From Nitrospirales bacterium (GTDB lineage Bacteria; Nitrospirota; Nitrospiria; Nitrospirales; UBA8639): a stretch of 64,000 nt of DNA. The notes beneath the pieces are model-generated. The model was not told where the DNA came from. It ran no database searches and worked only from the letters and a program-made list of their open reading frames with translations. Shown piece by piece: positions 47,451-57,082 of this stretch. Position 1 is the first letter of the stretch; every line of letters starts with the position of its first letter. A program made the position numbers and the translations under genes. The stretch is taken from contig BQIW01000003.1 in assembly GCA_021604105.1 (NCBI GenBank), positions 42,212-106,211 of the forward strand, read 5' to 3'.

Positions 47451-47777
47451 TATTATTCCTTCCGCATCTTCAACAAATTATCATAAACGAATGTTGAGTT
47501 GGGTGTATTGATGGAAGAAGATCAACACCGCATCACAGGCTAAGATTATGGTGGCATAAAGAGATGAATTAGGCAAGAAGAGTTTTCACGATGGCTCTTC
47601 AATTATAAAACAAAATCTGCCGTTTTCGTTGTTGAATCAATACTTTTAAATTTACAACAATCCCGTTTACATTAGAAATATAATCATGTAACAAATAGGA
47701 TCATAACTTTACCGATCTTTTCGGCTAATTCAACCCTAATATTAAAAGATTTCTAAACCCAGGCAACTACCGCTACC

Positions 47778-47963
47778 TTATGATTTGGCAAAGACGCCAG
47801 CATCACAAGAAAAATACTTAATTTGCTTCAAGGGAATGATGGTGACTTCTTTGGGAGTATCGACTTCAAGAATTTCCATATCATCGCTAATGGTATGGCG
47901 AATAGCGTCCTTGAATTCTAATTCTTTATTATCAACAAAGGTAACCTTGACCCAATACTGCAC
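47778..47963 (-). CDS. Small hypothetical protein (61 aa)
   Basis: Compact ORF with ATG start and a purine-rich (GAAAGGAG) upstream segment. Confidence 0.55.
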   Translation of the reverse strand: MQYWVKVTFVDNKELEFKDAIRHTISDDMEILEVDTPKEVTIIPLKQIKYFSCDAGVFAKS

Positions 47964-48027
47964 CGTGGACTCCTTTCAATAAAAACGTCTGTAATGTATG
48001 TCTCACACCCCACAGCCGCCCCGGTCC

Positions 48028-48840
48028 TTATTGCCCAAGTTCAGAAGACCGAGCCGTAGCAGCTTTGACGGCTTCCATTAAGGTCGCCCGCAACTTCCCT
48101 GTTTCCAGTCGTTGAAGACCCGCAATCGTTGTGCCACCCGGTGACGTCACCCGGTCTTTCAGTACAGCAGGATGTTCCCCGCTTTCGAGCACCATTCGGG
48201 CCGCCCCCAATACTGTCTGTGCCGCAAGCACGCTGGCTACGGTCCGTGGAAGACCGAGCAGGACCCCACCGTCTGTGAGCGCTTCAATAACCATATAGAT
48301 ATACGCAGGACCGCTTCCGCTCAAGCCCGTCACGGCATCCATTAAGGATTCCTCTACCATGACAACTTTGCCAATCGATTCAAAGATCGATTGAGCCAGT
48401 CGAAGATGGTCCGGGGAAATCTCCGAACTTCCAGCTAACGCGGTTACCCCTTCCTGGATCACTGCAGGAGTATTGGGCATCGCACGTATAAGGGAAATAT
48501 GCTTCCCGGCGTGGCGCTGAATGCGTGCTAAGGGATATCCTGCTGCGACGGAAATCATTAGGTGCTTCTGAGAAACCTGCTCCTTGATCTCCGATAGCAC
48601 GATATCCATAACCTGTGGCTTTACACAGAGAACAATAATATCCGCTGATTTTACTTCCTTGGCGTTATCAGAACCCACATGGACTTGAAATGTCTTTTGG
48701 AAATGCTCTAACCGGGTTAAGGAAATATCGGTAACAGAAATATTGTCGGGAAAAGCGAGATGGGACTTCAACATTCCGGTCACCAATGCCTCAGCCATGT
48801 TGCCTGCCCCTAAAAATACAAACTTTGGTGACTGTGCCAT
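48028..48840 (-). CDS. proC: Pyrroline-5-carboxylate reductase
   Basis: FLGAGNMAEALVTGM, AMPNTPAVIQEGVTAL, GLSGSGPAYIYMVIEALTDGGV, VTSPGGTTIAGL motifs. Confidence 0.97.
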   Translation of the reverse strand: MAQSPKFVFLGAGNMAEALVTGMLKSHLAFPDNISVTDISLTRLEHFQKTFQVHVGSDNAKEVKSADIIVLCVKPQVMDIVLSEIKEQVSQKHLMISVAAGYPLARIQRHAGKHISLIRAMPNTPAVIQEGVTALAGSSEISPDHLRLAQSIFESIGKVVMVEESLMDAVTGLSGSGPAYIYMVIEALTDGGVLLGLPRTVASVLAAQTVLGAARMVLESGEHPAVLKDRVTSPGGTTIAGLQRLETGKLRATLMEAVKAATARSSELGQ

Positions 48841-49191
48841 TCGCCGAGTATAGCCGGAGACTGATAGGGGTTCAACTTCACTTCAGGGAATATTCACAAA
48901 ATCCCTCCGTCTATTTCCCCACTCTCGGAACTCTCCAGAGCTGTTTTTATAAAAAATGAATTGCGTAATAAACCTTTCCCAATCGGACCGTCGGCAATAG
49001 GTAGGGTTATCCGGTCACCTGTCAAGGCTATCTGGCAACAAGTTTTTAAAACGGATTTGAGTTGCCCCTCCCTTAATCTGAAGAGTATATTGGAAAATCC
49101 TAAAAATTCGTTTAGAAACGTTTTGTCCGTCTCCATTTTTGCCTACGTTGCCATCCACCATGATTACAAATTAGAAGCAAGGAGGAAGGTT

Positions 49192-50286
49192 ATGAAAGCC
49201 TGGCCGGTTTTCCTCATTTTCGTAATGGTGTGGGTCGGAGGGACTTCATCCGAAGCTCGCCAAATCCCCCTCACGCCTGAGCAAAAAACGCAATTGGAAA
49301 ATGCCCAGACCCTATTGGTGGAGGTCCTCGCCTTAACGGAAACAGGAACGTATGACCCCAGTCTACTGGCCGCCACCGTCAAGGCGCGATTGGAGGACAT
49401 TGGGTATACAGTGATCACGGACGGCTCTCAACCCCACGACGTGAAAGTGAAAGTTAAATGTGAAGAGCAAAAAACTGTGACTGGCACCTCTCCCTCCGGC
49501 GGGGACGTGGACCTGGCTGATGCCCCAGACCGCCTCTGGAAGGGGCCGGCATGTCTGTTGACGTATTTCCTCCAACACACTGATTTACAATGGAAAAAAG
49601 AGGTGCGCACGAACTTTGCGGATGCCAGGAAAGCCGCCCAACAGGCGCAGGTTGACGATGCCGGAAAATATGCGATGGACCGTCTCAACCAACGCCTTGG
49701 GGAATATGATTTCCCCGTGCTGCTCTCGGCCGAATGGGGGCAAATCGATCGGCTACTCAAACTGTTGGATAATCCCGACACGCCCAAACTGCGGAAAGTA
49801 AAAATTCTTTCCGTCCTCAGCGATGTGCATGCTGAAGAAGCTCTCCCACAACTGACCAAACTTCTCGAGTCCACGGATTTGCAGCAAGAAACCATCAATG
49901 CGCTTTCAGGCGCTGGAGGGCATTCCATTCCCTTGCTCATCGATTTGTTTCAAACCAGTCGGCAACCCAGCATCCAAGCCGAAGCGGCAAAAGCCTTAGG
50001 AGATATCGCAGCTAAGACGGGAGATCCCCGTCCGATTCCTCCATTGGTGAAGTACGTGTCCGCCCTATTACCGCAGTTGAAAACCTCGGAAGATATTGAT
50101 TTTCCTGTGCTCACTGAAGTGGTCTGGGCCATTGGGAAACAACGATGGGAGGGTTCCCTTAAACCCATGAGAGAACTTCAGCAGAAGATTTGGGTGATTT
50201 TTGACAATTCGAAGGAAATGGCCGACCTGCGGGAGGCCACGAGTTGGACCTATAAACAAATCGACTTGGATGGCCATCTCAGTTAA
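49192..50286 (+). CDS. Exported HEAT-like repeat protein, copy 1
   Basis: ATG at 49192 after AGGAGG; signal peptide ending SSEA; HEAT-like helices; paralogous to the next gene. Confidence 0.85.
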   Translation: MKAWPVFLIFVMVWVGGTSSEARQIPLTPEQKTQLENAQTLLVEVLALTETGTYDPSLLAATVKARLEDIGYTVITDGSQPHDVKVKVKCEEQKTVTGTSPSGGDVDLADAPDRLWKGPACLLTYFLQHTDLQWKKEVRTNFADARKAAQQAQVDDAGKYAMDRLNQRLGEYDFPVLLSAEWGQIDRLLKLLDNPDTPKLRKVKILSVLSDVHAEEALPQLTKLLESTDLQQETINALSGAGGHSIPLLIDLFQTSRQPSIQAEAAKALGDIAAKTGDPRPIPPLVKYVSALLPQLKTSEDIDFPVLTEVVWAIGKQRWEGSLKPMRELQQKIWVIFDNSKEMADLREATSWTYKQIDLDGHLS

Positions 50287-50322
50287 TACCTCACAAATTT
50301 ATTGTACGGTGGGAGATCAGGC

Positions 50323-51426
50323 ATGAGGACATGGGCGGCATGTGGATTTATCTCCATAGTATTGTTCGTGGGGCTTTTCGGTTCAGAGGGTTTTGCCAGA
50401 CGGACGTATCTCGACCAAGAACAAAAGGCGCAACTCGAGGCCATTCAAACAATTCTGATTCACGTTCTGGCGTTGACTGAGCGAGGCAAAGTCGATGGAA
50501 CAGTCATTGAAAATGTTGTAAGGCACCGCTTGGAAGAATTGGGCTATACCGTAGTAACGAATCGCAATGCTCCATTCGATGTAAGAGTGAACGTCAAATG
50601 CGAAGAAGTAAAAAAATGGTCGGGAACCACTCGCGGCGGGGGTGATGCGGACCATTCCGGCGCTCCATCCCGCCTATGGAAAGGACCGGCCTGCCTCTTT
50701 TCCTATCAATTAGATGGACGAGACTTAGGGTGGTACAAAGAAGCGCGAACCAGTTTTGAAGATCCGGGTGAAGCCGCTAAGGTTGCTCACGCCCAACAAT
50801 CCGGTCTCTATGCAATTCAACAATTAGCCGAACGGATACAAGAATTTGATTTTCCCGTTATGCTCGCTACGGAATGGGGGCATGAGGCCCGCCTGTTCAA
50901 GCTACTCAATAACCCCCAGACGCCAAATAAACGCAAACTAAGAATTTTATCCCTGCTGCCTCAAGTGGAATCACACGATACCCTGCCTCTACTGAAAGAA
51001 CTTATTCAAGATCCTGAGCTGGCAGAAGAGGCCATCGTCGCGCTATCCAGCACGGGGAGCGAAGGCATCCCTCTCTTAACGGATATTTTTCAAACCCAGA
51101 AAGACTCAAAGATTCGAGCGGCCGCAGCCAAAGGATTAGGGGAAATTGGCGCCCATACGGGAGACCCTTCAGTCACTCCCCCAATGCTTGATTATGTGGT
51201 TGAAAATCTGCCCCATCTCAAATCATCTTCGGACATCGATTTCCCCGTTCTGACAGAGGTCGTGTGGAGTTTAGGCAAACTGCGGAATGAAAAGTCTATC
51301 GATCCGATTAATGAGCTACAAAGCAAAATCTGGGTGATTTTTGACAATTCGAAGGAAATGGCCGAACTGCGGGAGGCCACAAGCTGGACCTATAAACAAA
51401 TTGATATGGATTGGCAGGTTCAGTAG
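50323..51426 (+). CDS. Exported HEAT-like repeat protein, copy 2
   Basis: ATG at 50323 after GGAG; colinear similarity with copy 1 throughout. Confidence 0.85.
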   Translation: MRTWAACGFISIVLFVGLFGSEGFARRTYLDQEQKAQLEAIQTILIHVLALTERGKVDGTVIENVVRHRLEELGYTVVTNRNAPFDVRVNVKCEEVKKWSGTTRGGGDADHSGAPSRLWKGPACLFSYQLDGRDLGWYKEARTSFEDPGEAAKVAHAQQSGLYAIQQLAERIQEFDFPVMLATEWGHEARLFKLLNNPQTPNKRKLRILSLLPQVESHDTLPLLKELIQDPELAEEAIVALSSTGSEGIPLLTDIFQTQKDSKIRAAAAKGLGEIGAHTGDPSVTPPMLDYVVENLPHLKSSSDIDFPVLTEVVWSLGKLRNEKSIDPINELQSKIWVIFDNSKEMAELREATSWTYKQIDMDWQVQ

Positions 51427-51499
51427 AGAGGGCTACTTTGAATCTCAGCAGGCAATGTCCCGTCAACAAAAACCGTCCTGACGCCTATTACCTGACGTC

Positions 51500-52018
51500 A
51501 TGAGATTGGTCCCCACCCAGCTTACCTGCATTGGTTTTTTCTTTATGGTCCTTATGGTTGCTTGTGCGGAGAAAGGCTACACGCAAATGGCGGGAGAGCT
51601 CGGGGAAATGGACCGTCTGGAGCAACAAGCCGAAAATGCGATTGCGAATGGAGACCCGGAAGGCGCCGCACTCTCCATTGGGAAAGCCGCACTCATGGCA
51701 AAAATTCTCGCCCAAAAGGAAGAACTCCAACCGACTCGCTCTCTGTACCAGGCAGCAGAAACCCTCTTTAGAGGTCAAGAGCAGGGCTACCGTGCCTTCG
51801 CACTTTTTGAACGGGCGGGAGGACAGCCTCCGGCCTCCAGGGGTGTATGCCAATATCTCTCACATGCTGATGAAAAAGTGAAACAATCTCAGAAGGATCT
51901 CAGGGCCTTGCCTGATTTCACCAATGAATCGTTGAGGGACCGCCAGTATCGCCACATCGGAAAGACCGAAGAATGGGAACAACTTCTCCGAGGTCTGGAG
52001 CAAGACTTGTTGTGTTAA
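51500..52018 (+). CDS. Hypothetical lipoprotein
   Basis: N-terminal hydrophobic segment with VLMVAC lipobox-like end; EQQAENAIANGDPEGAALSIGKAALMAKIL helical region. Confidence 0.65.
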   Translation: MRLVPTQLTCIGFFFMVLMVACAEKGYTQMAGELGEMDRLEQQAENAIANGDPEGAALSIGKAALMAKILAQKEELQPTRSLYQAAETLFRGQEQGYRAFALFERAGGQPPASRGVCQYLSHADEKVKQSQKDLRALPDFTNESLRDRQYRHIGKTEEWEQLLRGLEQDLLC

Positions 52019-52108
52019 CCTTTCCCAATCGGTCTGACTTGCCAAATCCATCTCTCGGTGACACAAAGAACAAAGAGACATCCGCCAAGGGACCAAGAAG
52101 ACCGTGTG

Positions 52109-53200
52109 CTAGCGTGAACAGGCGTTGGGGACTCGCTGACTTTGTGTCGAATCCGGTTCGACGCTGAACACGGTCCGGGTGAGCAGACGGGCGATTTCCT
52201 TAGAGATGACTTCCTGCATGATTTTGCCGGCACGAATCCGTGCTTCCTTTTCGGTCACATGCCCTTCCCTCCCCGTCTCCGAAATCACTCCGATAAGTCG
52301 ATGAGAAGGATTTTCATAGATATCGATATCGCCACACCATCGCACATATTTGAACAAAGGATCCGGTAAATCCACCGTCCAAAATCGTCCTTGCCCAACA
52401 ATAGCCAGGTCCGCCATCTCCGAAGACGTTGCGTCGGCGGGACGACGGCCTAATAACCCTTCTTGCTTGAGCCCTTCCAGGATCGCCCGTTCCATGTCAT
52501 CCCGATTTTCTCCTTCAATATCCACCGAGATCACCAAATTTTTGGCGACAAAATCCATAAATTCACGTTGGATCTGTGGGATACGATAGGATGGTGGCAG
52601 ACTGTCTCCACTGTTGCGGATCACCCGGAGATCATTATTAAGGGCATCCCGATCAGCTAATAAAGTCATAGCTTCTTTGTAGCCTCGGATACGTTGAATT
52701 TTCTGAGGATGCGTTCGGCCTTGATGGATCATATTCTCGATCTTCGTATCCCATTCCTTTAAACGTTCCAGAATGCCCTTCTCAGCTTGTTGCCGGTCAA
52801 GGCCGGCCAATGCCCAAAAATGTCTGGTAGATGGTTGATACCAGAAGTCCAATATCTTCACATTTTCCAAAACTTTGCTGGTCGTCACCTGTGTCCGTTG
52901 ATCGAGTTGTAAATTCCGCCGGGTTTGACTCCCAGCCTCGGACTCTTGAATGGAATACGTTTCATGATCCATCGATTGGGTGTTCACCTGTGCGGAAAAC
53001 ACTCTGGCAACTGCGCCATAAGCCCGTTTTTCGGCTTGTTCCCGCGATTCGGCTTCTCCAATGCCGGTGAGATATCGTTCAACAGGATAGGATTGGTGTG
53101 GTGCCATGATCCATTCAGGCGGGGTCTCCCTGACAAACCAGGCACAGCCCCAGGCCAGAAAGCCGATCCCAACCCAAACCAGAATTCTCAGCATATTCAT
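52109..53200 (-). CDS. LPP20-family-like lipoprotein
   Basis: FLAWGC lipobox-like; YLTGIGEAESREQAEKRAYGAVARVFSAQV LPP20-style segment. Confidence 0.75.
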   Translation of the reverse strand: MNMLRILVWVGIGFLAWGCAWFVRETPPEWIMAPHQSYPVERYLTGIGEAESREQAEKRAYGAVARVFSAQVNTQSMDHETYSIQESEAGSQTRRNLQLDQRTQVTTSKVLENVKILDFWYQPSTRHFWALAGLDRQQAEKGILERLKEWDTKIENMIHQGRTHPQKIQRIRGYKEAMTLLADRDALNNDLRVIRNSGDSLPPSYRIPQIQREFMDFVAKNLVISVDIEGENRDDMERAILEGLKQEGLLGRRPADATSSEMADLAIVGQGRFWTVDLPDPLFKYVRWCGDIDIYENPSHRLIGVISETGREGHVTEKEARIRAGKIMQEVISKEIARLLTRTVFSVEPDSTQSQRVPNACSR

Positions 53201-53203
53201 GGC

Positions 53204-54646
53204 TTATTGCAAACTCTGATGAATGACGAGCGTTGTTTCGCCTTTTATAAGTTGAAGATGCCGCTGTTGAGACTCTCCAATCTTCCGTCCTTGATGATCC
53301 ATGGACTGAATAGCCACGGAATAGTCACCCGGTTCAACCCAAAGCCGTGTCAACTGAAACTCACCTGGAAGAGTTCGCCACGACCGGATATCGGCTTCTT
53401 CTGTGGCCAGAGCCAATATTCGGGCAATCGCGCCCACCAACAGACCGACCCAACCCTGATTGTTTCGCCCCGCAGCAGCTCTGGCACCCATGGCAATGCC
53501 TTCAGCCGCCGCCATTTTCATGGCGGATCGAGCTACCGCCCGGAGAACGAGTCCATCATACTCATCGGCCAGGTTTTTTTCGGCTACGGCGCCAATATCA
53601 TACACCCGCTCCGATTGGGTTTTAAAACCGGCCGTCTGGTTTGTGACCTCGATCACATCATAGGCTAGCGTGGTTTTTTTGATCGTAAGCCGGGGCAGGG
53701 CAATTCGGGCAATTTGTCCGTGAAGGCCATACAGCAGAGACTCCCCTCCTCTCGTATCCCGGTTACTACGGCCATACCAGGGCTTGGTCAGAGCTACCAG
53801 ATACAAAGCGTCTAAACTCACCGGAACATCAATAAATACATCTTCTTTCTTCGGTCCTTCGCCGTAGTAACTGATTACAATGAGTTGGGCCTGGGTGGAC
53901 AGGCCATCAGACCCGGAAGCAACACCGATTTCGGGATATTTTTCACGATACTGTTGGACTTCATCAGACAACCCCAATCGTTCTGCCGTTCGAATCAGGT
54001 CAGCTTTCAGGATATCGGGAAACACGACACGGGACCACTCCTGACTGTCCTCATAGACCTGTTCTGCCTTTCGATATCCGACATAGGCATTATTGAGGTC
54101 ACCGGTAATGTCATAGAGCAGCCCCACCAAATACCGAGCAAACGGATCTTCCTGGTAGGTCTCTTTTTCTTCCTGTTTGTCATGAAGCACATTGAGACGG
54201 TGATCAATCCTCCGTCCCTCCACTAACGCCTCATTCCACTGTTGGAGGGCTGCATAATTCAGGGCCTTTACCACGTTAATCATGACATGTTCATAAGGAT
54301 CCCCTATAAAGGGCCGTTGAGCCTCATTCACGAGCAGGGCTGAGGCCTCGTCTCGGAGGTGTTTCGTATACAGATCTTCAACAAGAGTATATGCCTCCTC
54401 CAGAACCTTATTGCTTTCAACATACTGTTGAGCCAAATGGAGCACCATGCCCTGATCTAGTAAATAGAGCAAGCGATTGTTGTCTCCATAGTCCTCCTTT
54501 GCCGATTGAATGATTGTCACAGCCTGGGCTGAATTCCCTGCCAACAGACTGCGCTCTACCTTCGCATAGTGAGACATCGACCCACTACAGCCGACAAACC
54601 AGATCGCTCCTAAGACAAGCAGCAGGATTCTCGGTTGAACGCTCAT
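53204..54646 (-). CDS. COG3014-like lipoprotein
   Basis: IWFVGC lipobox-like; GDPYEHVMINVVKALNYAALQQWNEALVEGRRIDHRL; C-terminal region typical of the family; start taken at MSVQPRI (54646). Confidence 0.75.
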   Translation of the reverse strand: MSVQPRILLLVLGAIWFVGCSGSMSHYAKVERSLLAGNSAQAVTIIQSAKEDYGDNNRLLYLLDQGMVLHLAQQYVESNKVLEEAYTLVEDLYTKHLRDEASALLVNEAQRPFIGDPYEHVMINVVKALNYAALQQWNEALVEGRRIDHRLNVLHDKQEEKETYQEDPFARYLVGLLYDITGDLNNAYVGYRKAEQVYEDSQEWSRVVFPDILKADLIRTAERLGLSDEVQQYREKYPEIGVASGSDGLSTQAQLIVISYYGEGPKKEDVFIDVPVSLDALYLVALTKPWYGRSNRDTRGGESLLYGLHGQIARIALPRLTIKKTTLAYDVIEVTNQTAGFKTQSERVYDIGAVAEKNLADEYDGLVLRAVARSAMKMAAAEGIAMGARAAAGRNNQGWVGLLVGAIARILALATEEADIRSWRTLPGEFQLTRLWVEPGDYSVAIQSMDHQGRKIGESQQRHLQLIKGETTLVIHQSLQ

Positions 54647-54772
54647 GGAGAAAAGGGCACGCTGGCCAAGGTGGGCTAGTGAAAAACAGGCCCCTGCCAA
54701 TTGAATCCAAGGGGAGAGAGAAGGACCGACCACCCAATCGCGCGTCACGGAAGGGAACTGGATGACACGGCG

Positions 54773-55456
54773 TTAAAAAAGGAGACGTTTACGCTCGACG
54801 ACCTTTTTGATTTTTTTCTGTCCGTACCAGGATTTCACATTCGTCTCTACATTGATGAGATCTAAATCAACTTGATAATAAATCCCTTTGACTCCATCAG
54901 ATTCATCCACGATCGTACTAATCGTGCCCTTCATCATAAAATCCGCCCCCAGTTCCTGTCCCGGGCGTTTCTGCGTATCTTCCCTGGCATGAACGGCTTG
55001 CTCTTGTCGTTCCTGCCGAATTTCATCACGATCCCGTCGACTTGCCACAAACACCACTTTTTGAGAATTGGTCATTTCCCGCTCCAAGTCCGACACAAAG
55101 GTGCCCACATCGATATGTTCATGGCTTTTATTGAGGATGGTCCCGACAATCACTGTCGGAACCCGATTGTGTTGATTGGAAAAGTTTTCCAACCACGGGC
55201 GGCTCACCATTTCCTTCATCATGGCTTCGGCCACTAACTTTGAGTCCGTATCATTCCACCGACCACTAAAATCAGTGACAACGCCGGGGTCTACTCTGGT
55301 CACATTTTTTGCTTTTCCACATCCGCCCAAGAGGAGAAGGCAGAAGCAGGGGACAACAACGGCACAGGATTTGATCAGTCGAGTGATGGGGAGCAAGATG
55401 ATTCCTTTGTGATGATGAACTAAGAAGACAAAAAGACGCCAATTAACCTGAGTCAA
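54773..55456 (-). CDS. LpoB-like penicillin-binding-protein activator lipoprotein
   Basis: LLLGGC lipobox-like; VTDFSGRWNDTDSKLVAEAMMKEMVSRPW, GADFMMKGTISTIVD, YYQVDLDLINVETNVKSWYGQKKIKK. Confidence 0.82.
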   Translation of the reverse strand: MTQVNWRLFVFLVHHHKGIILLPITRLIKSCAVVVPCFCLLLLGGCGKAKNVTRVDPGVVTDFSGRWNDTDSKLVAEAMMKEMVSRPWLENFSNQHNRVPTVIVGTILNKSHEHIDVGTFVSDLEREMTNSQKVVFVASRRDRDEIRQERQEQAVHAREDTQKRPGQELGADFMMKGTISTIVDESDGVKGIYYQVDLDLINVETNVKSWYGQKKIKKVVERKRLLF

Positions 55457-56004
55457 AGCCCTCCCGGGCGTTTAGCTTCTTCCTGCTCAAGTTTTTTAAA
55501 GGCTTTTTCAGCATTCTTGCGGACAAAATCCCGAACCTCTTCGTCCAGTTCCTGCGCTTGCTGTAGCGCTTCCTTCATTTCCGCAAAAGACAGCTTGGTT
55601 AACACATAATAGGTGGAGGTGTCGTCATCCTTGTAACGGTCAATGGGCCGAACTCCATTTAGGGTCACAGCCGAAAAGGTTTTGACAGCTCGTTCCACGT
55701 TTTGCTCCTCCGTTGACTTGGTAAAATTCCCTGCAGAGGTTGAAGCGGCATAATCTTGCATAAGATAGGCCGTATAGGTGCGAAATGTTTTTGCCAACTC
55801 GGCGCGAGCCCGATTTTCAGCAGTTTCCCAAGCAAGCGGTTCATTTTTCACTCCGACAACCGCTCCAACACCATAAATGGACTTAGAGTCATCGGCATTC
55901 ATCACACCCGATCCTTCCTCGACCCACTTAGGAGGACCTCCACATGCCACAAGCATGAAAGTAAGAAGAGCACACCCTCCGATGCGAAGAACAACCCGAC
56001 GCAT
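55453..56004 (-). CDS. LPP20-family-like lipoprotein
   Basis: FMLVAC lipobox-like; KSIYGVGAVVGVKNEPLAWETAENRARAELAKTFRTYTAYLMQDY. Confidence 0.8.
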   Translation of the reverse strand: MRRVVLRIGGCALLTFMLVACGGPPKWVEEGSGVMNADDSKSIYGVGAVVGVKNEPLAWETAENRARAELAKTFRTYTAYLMQDYAASTSAGNFTKSTEEQNVERAVKTFSAVTLNGVRPIDRYKDDDTSTYYVLTKLSFAEMKEALQQAQELDEEVRDFVRKNAEKAFKKLEQEEAKRPGGL

Positions 56005-56207
56005 ATCATGGCCTTGTTCAATCATTGGGGTAACCTAACCTTTTTTAGAAATTTTTATCAGAGTTTCCTGTCAGACGGGCTAAGAAAATGCTAGCATTGG
56101 ACCTACAACCTGTCAAGAAAATTGGGCTTTTTACCGTCTTTCACTGCCTCTTATCGAATGCCATTTATCATGATTCGAGACATGCAGGAAACCAAGGAGG
56201 ATGTATT

Positions 56208-56378
56208 GTGGCTGATGTAACAATTGAAGATGGCATTATCCGGGTAAAAGACCTGGACATTCAGGATGTAAAAGCCGCCAAGGTCCTGGCTGAATACCCG
56301 GAAGCCAGGTGGGCGGAAATCACCAGACGAGCGGTAAAGATTGGCCTGGGGTATTTAAAAGGAGGAGCAGAGCCGTGA
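56208..56378 (+). CDS. Small hypothetical protein (56 aa)
   Basis: GTG at 56208 seven nt after AAGGAGG; ORF-track start at 56088 is less likely. Confidence 0.55.
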   Translation: MADVTIEDGIIRVKDLDIQDVKAAKVLAEYPEARWAEITRRAVKIGLGYLKGGAEP

Positions 56379-56473
56379 CCATGGCCTCCATCCTTCTCAT
56401 AGCCTAAGGGCTTTTCAAATAATGATGAATACAGAATGGAATCATTGAGTCCCGTGTTGTTACAGAACCAGAG

Positions 56474-56911
56474 TTATAGAGTCGAGGGGATAGAATGAAT
56501 TCCGGCCTGCCGGGCATGCCCGATAAACCTGTTTAACTGATCATCTCCAAGCGAAATGGGTATCTCTACCAGCACGGAATATTCGTCTTGAATCGATTCC
56601 TGAAAGTGAGCCTGGTGATGAGCCGGGACTCCTAAAATCGTCCCAAAAGCCTGGACATATTCCCCGTGCCCTTGGGCGATTTCTTGAAGGAGGATGTCAT
56701 GGTTGGTCGCCACAAAGACTCTGGCGTGTGCCCCACGTTTGACAAGACCATCTGCCGTCCACCAGGATTTCCCGGAGGTGGAGGAGAGAAATTCGGATGT
56801 GGCATCCGTCGTGGTGTCGAGTGTCGCTTTGATTGTACAACCGGAAGACATGACCAACAGGAAGACCCCGAATGCCGCGAGACCTTGAAACGTTTTGAAG
56901 ATTTGAATCAT
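56474..56911 (-). CDS. DUF3015-like lipoprotein
   Basis: VMSSGC lipobox-like; TTDATSEFLSSTSGKSWWTADGLVKRGAHARVFVATNHDILLQEIAQGHGEYV. Confidence 0.6.
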   Translation of the reverse strand: MIQIFKTFQGLAAFGVFLLVMSSGCTIKATLDTTTDATSEFLSSTSGKSWWTADGLVKRGAHARVFVATNHDILLQEIAQGHGEYVQAFGTILGVPAHHQAHFQESIQDEYSVLVEIPISLGDDQLNRFIGHARQAGIHSIPSTL

Positions 56912-57082
56912 GGGAGTTCTCCTTGACTGAGATCATCAACATGACATAGACGTCATGAGGATTTACAATGAGATTTTTGTCGGATCGAGTACATTAAAAC
57001 ATTGACATGTTTCATCATAAAATACAACTCCAGTCTGGGTGGTCCCGGATCACTCTCTATTTAACTGGATTACACAGACGCT

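Noticed and set aside
49428-49940. 170-aa minus-strand ORF, Ser/Cys/Arg-rich
   Set aside because: Antisense to HEAT-like copy 1; low-complexity shadow composition.
52925-53668. 247-aa + strand ORF
   Set aside because: Spans the junction of two convincing minus-strand lipoprotein genes; antisense artefact.
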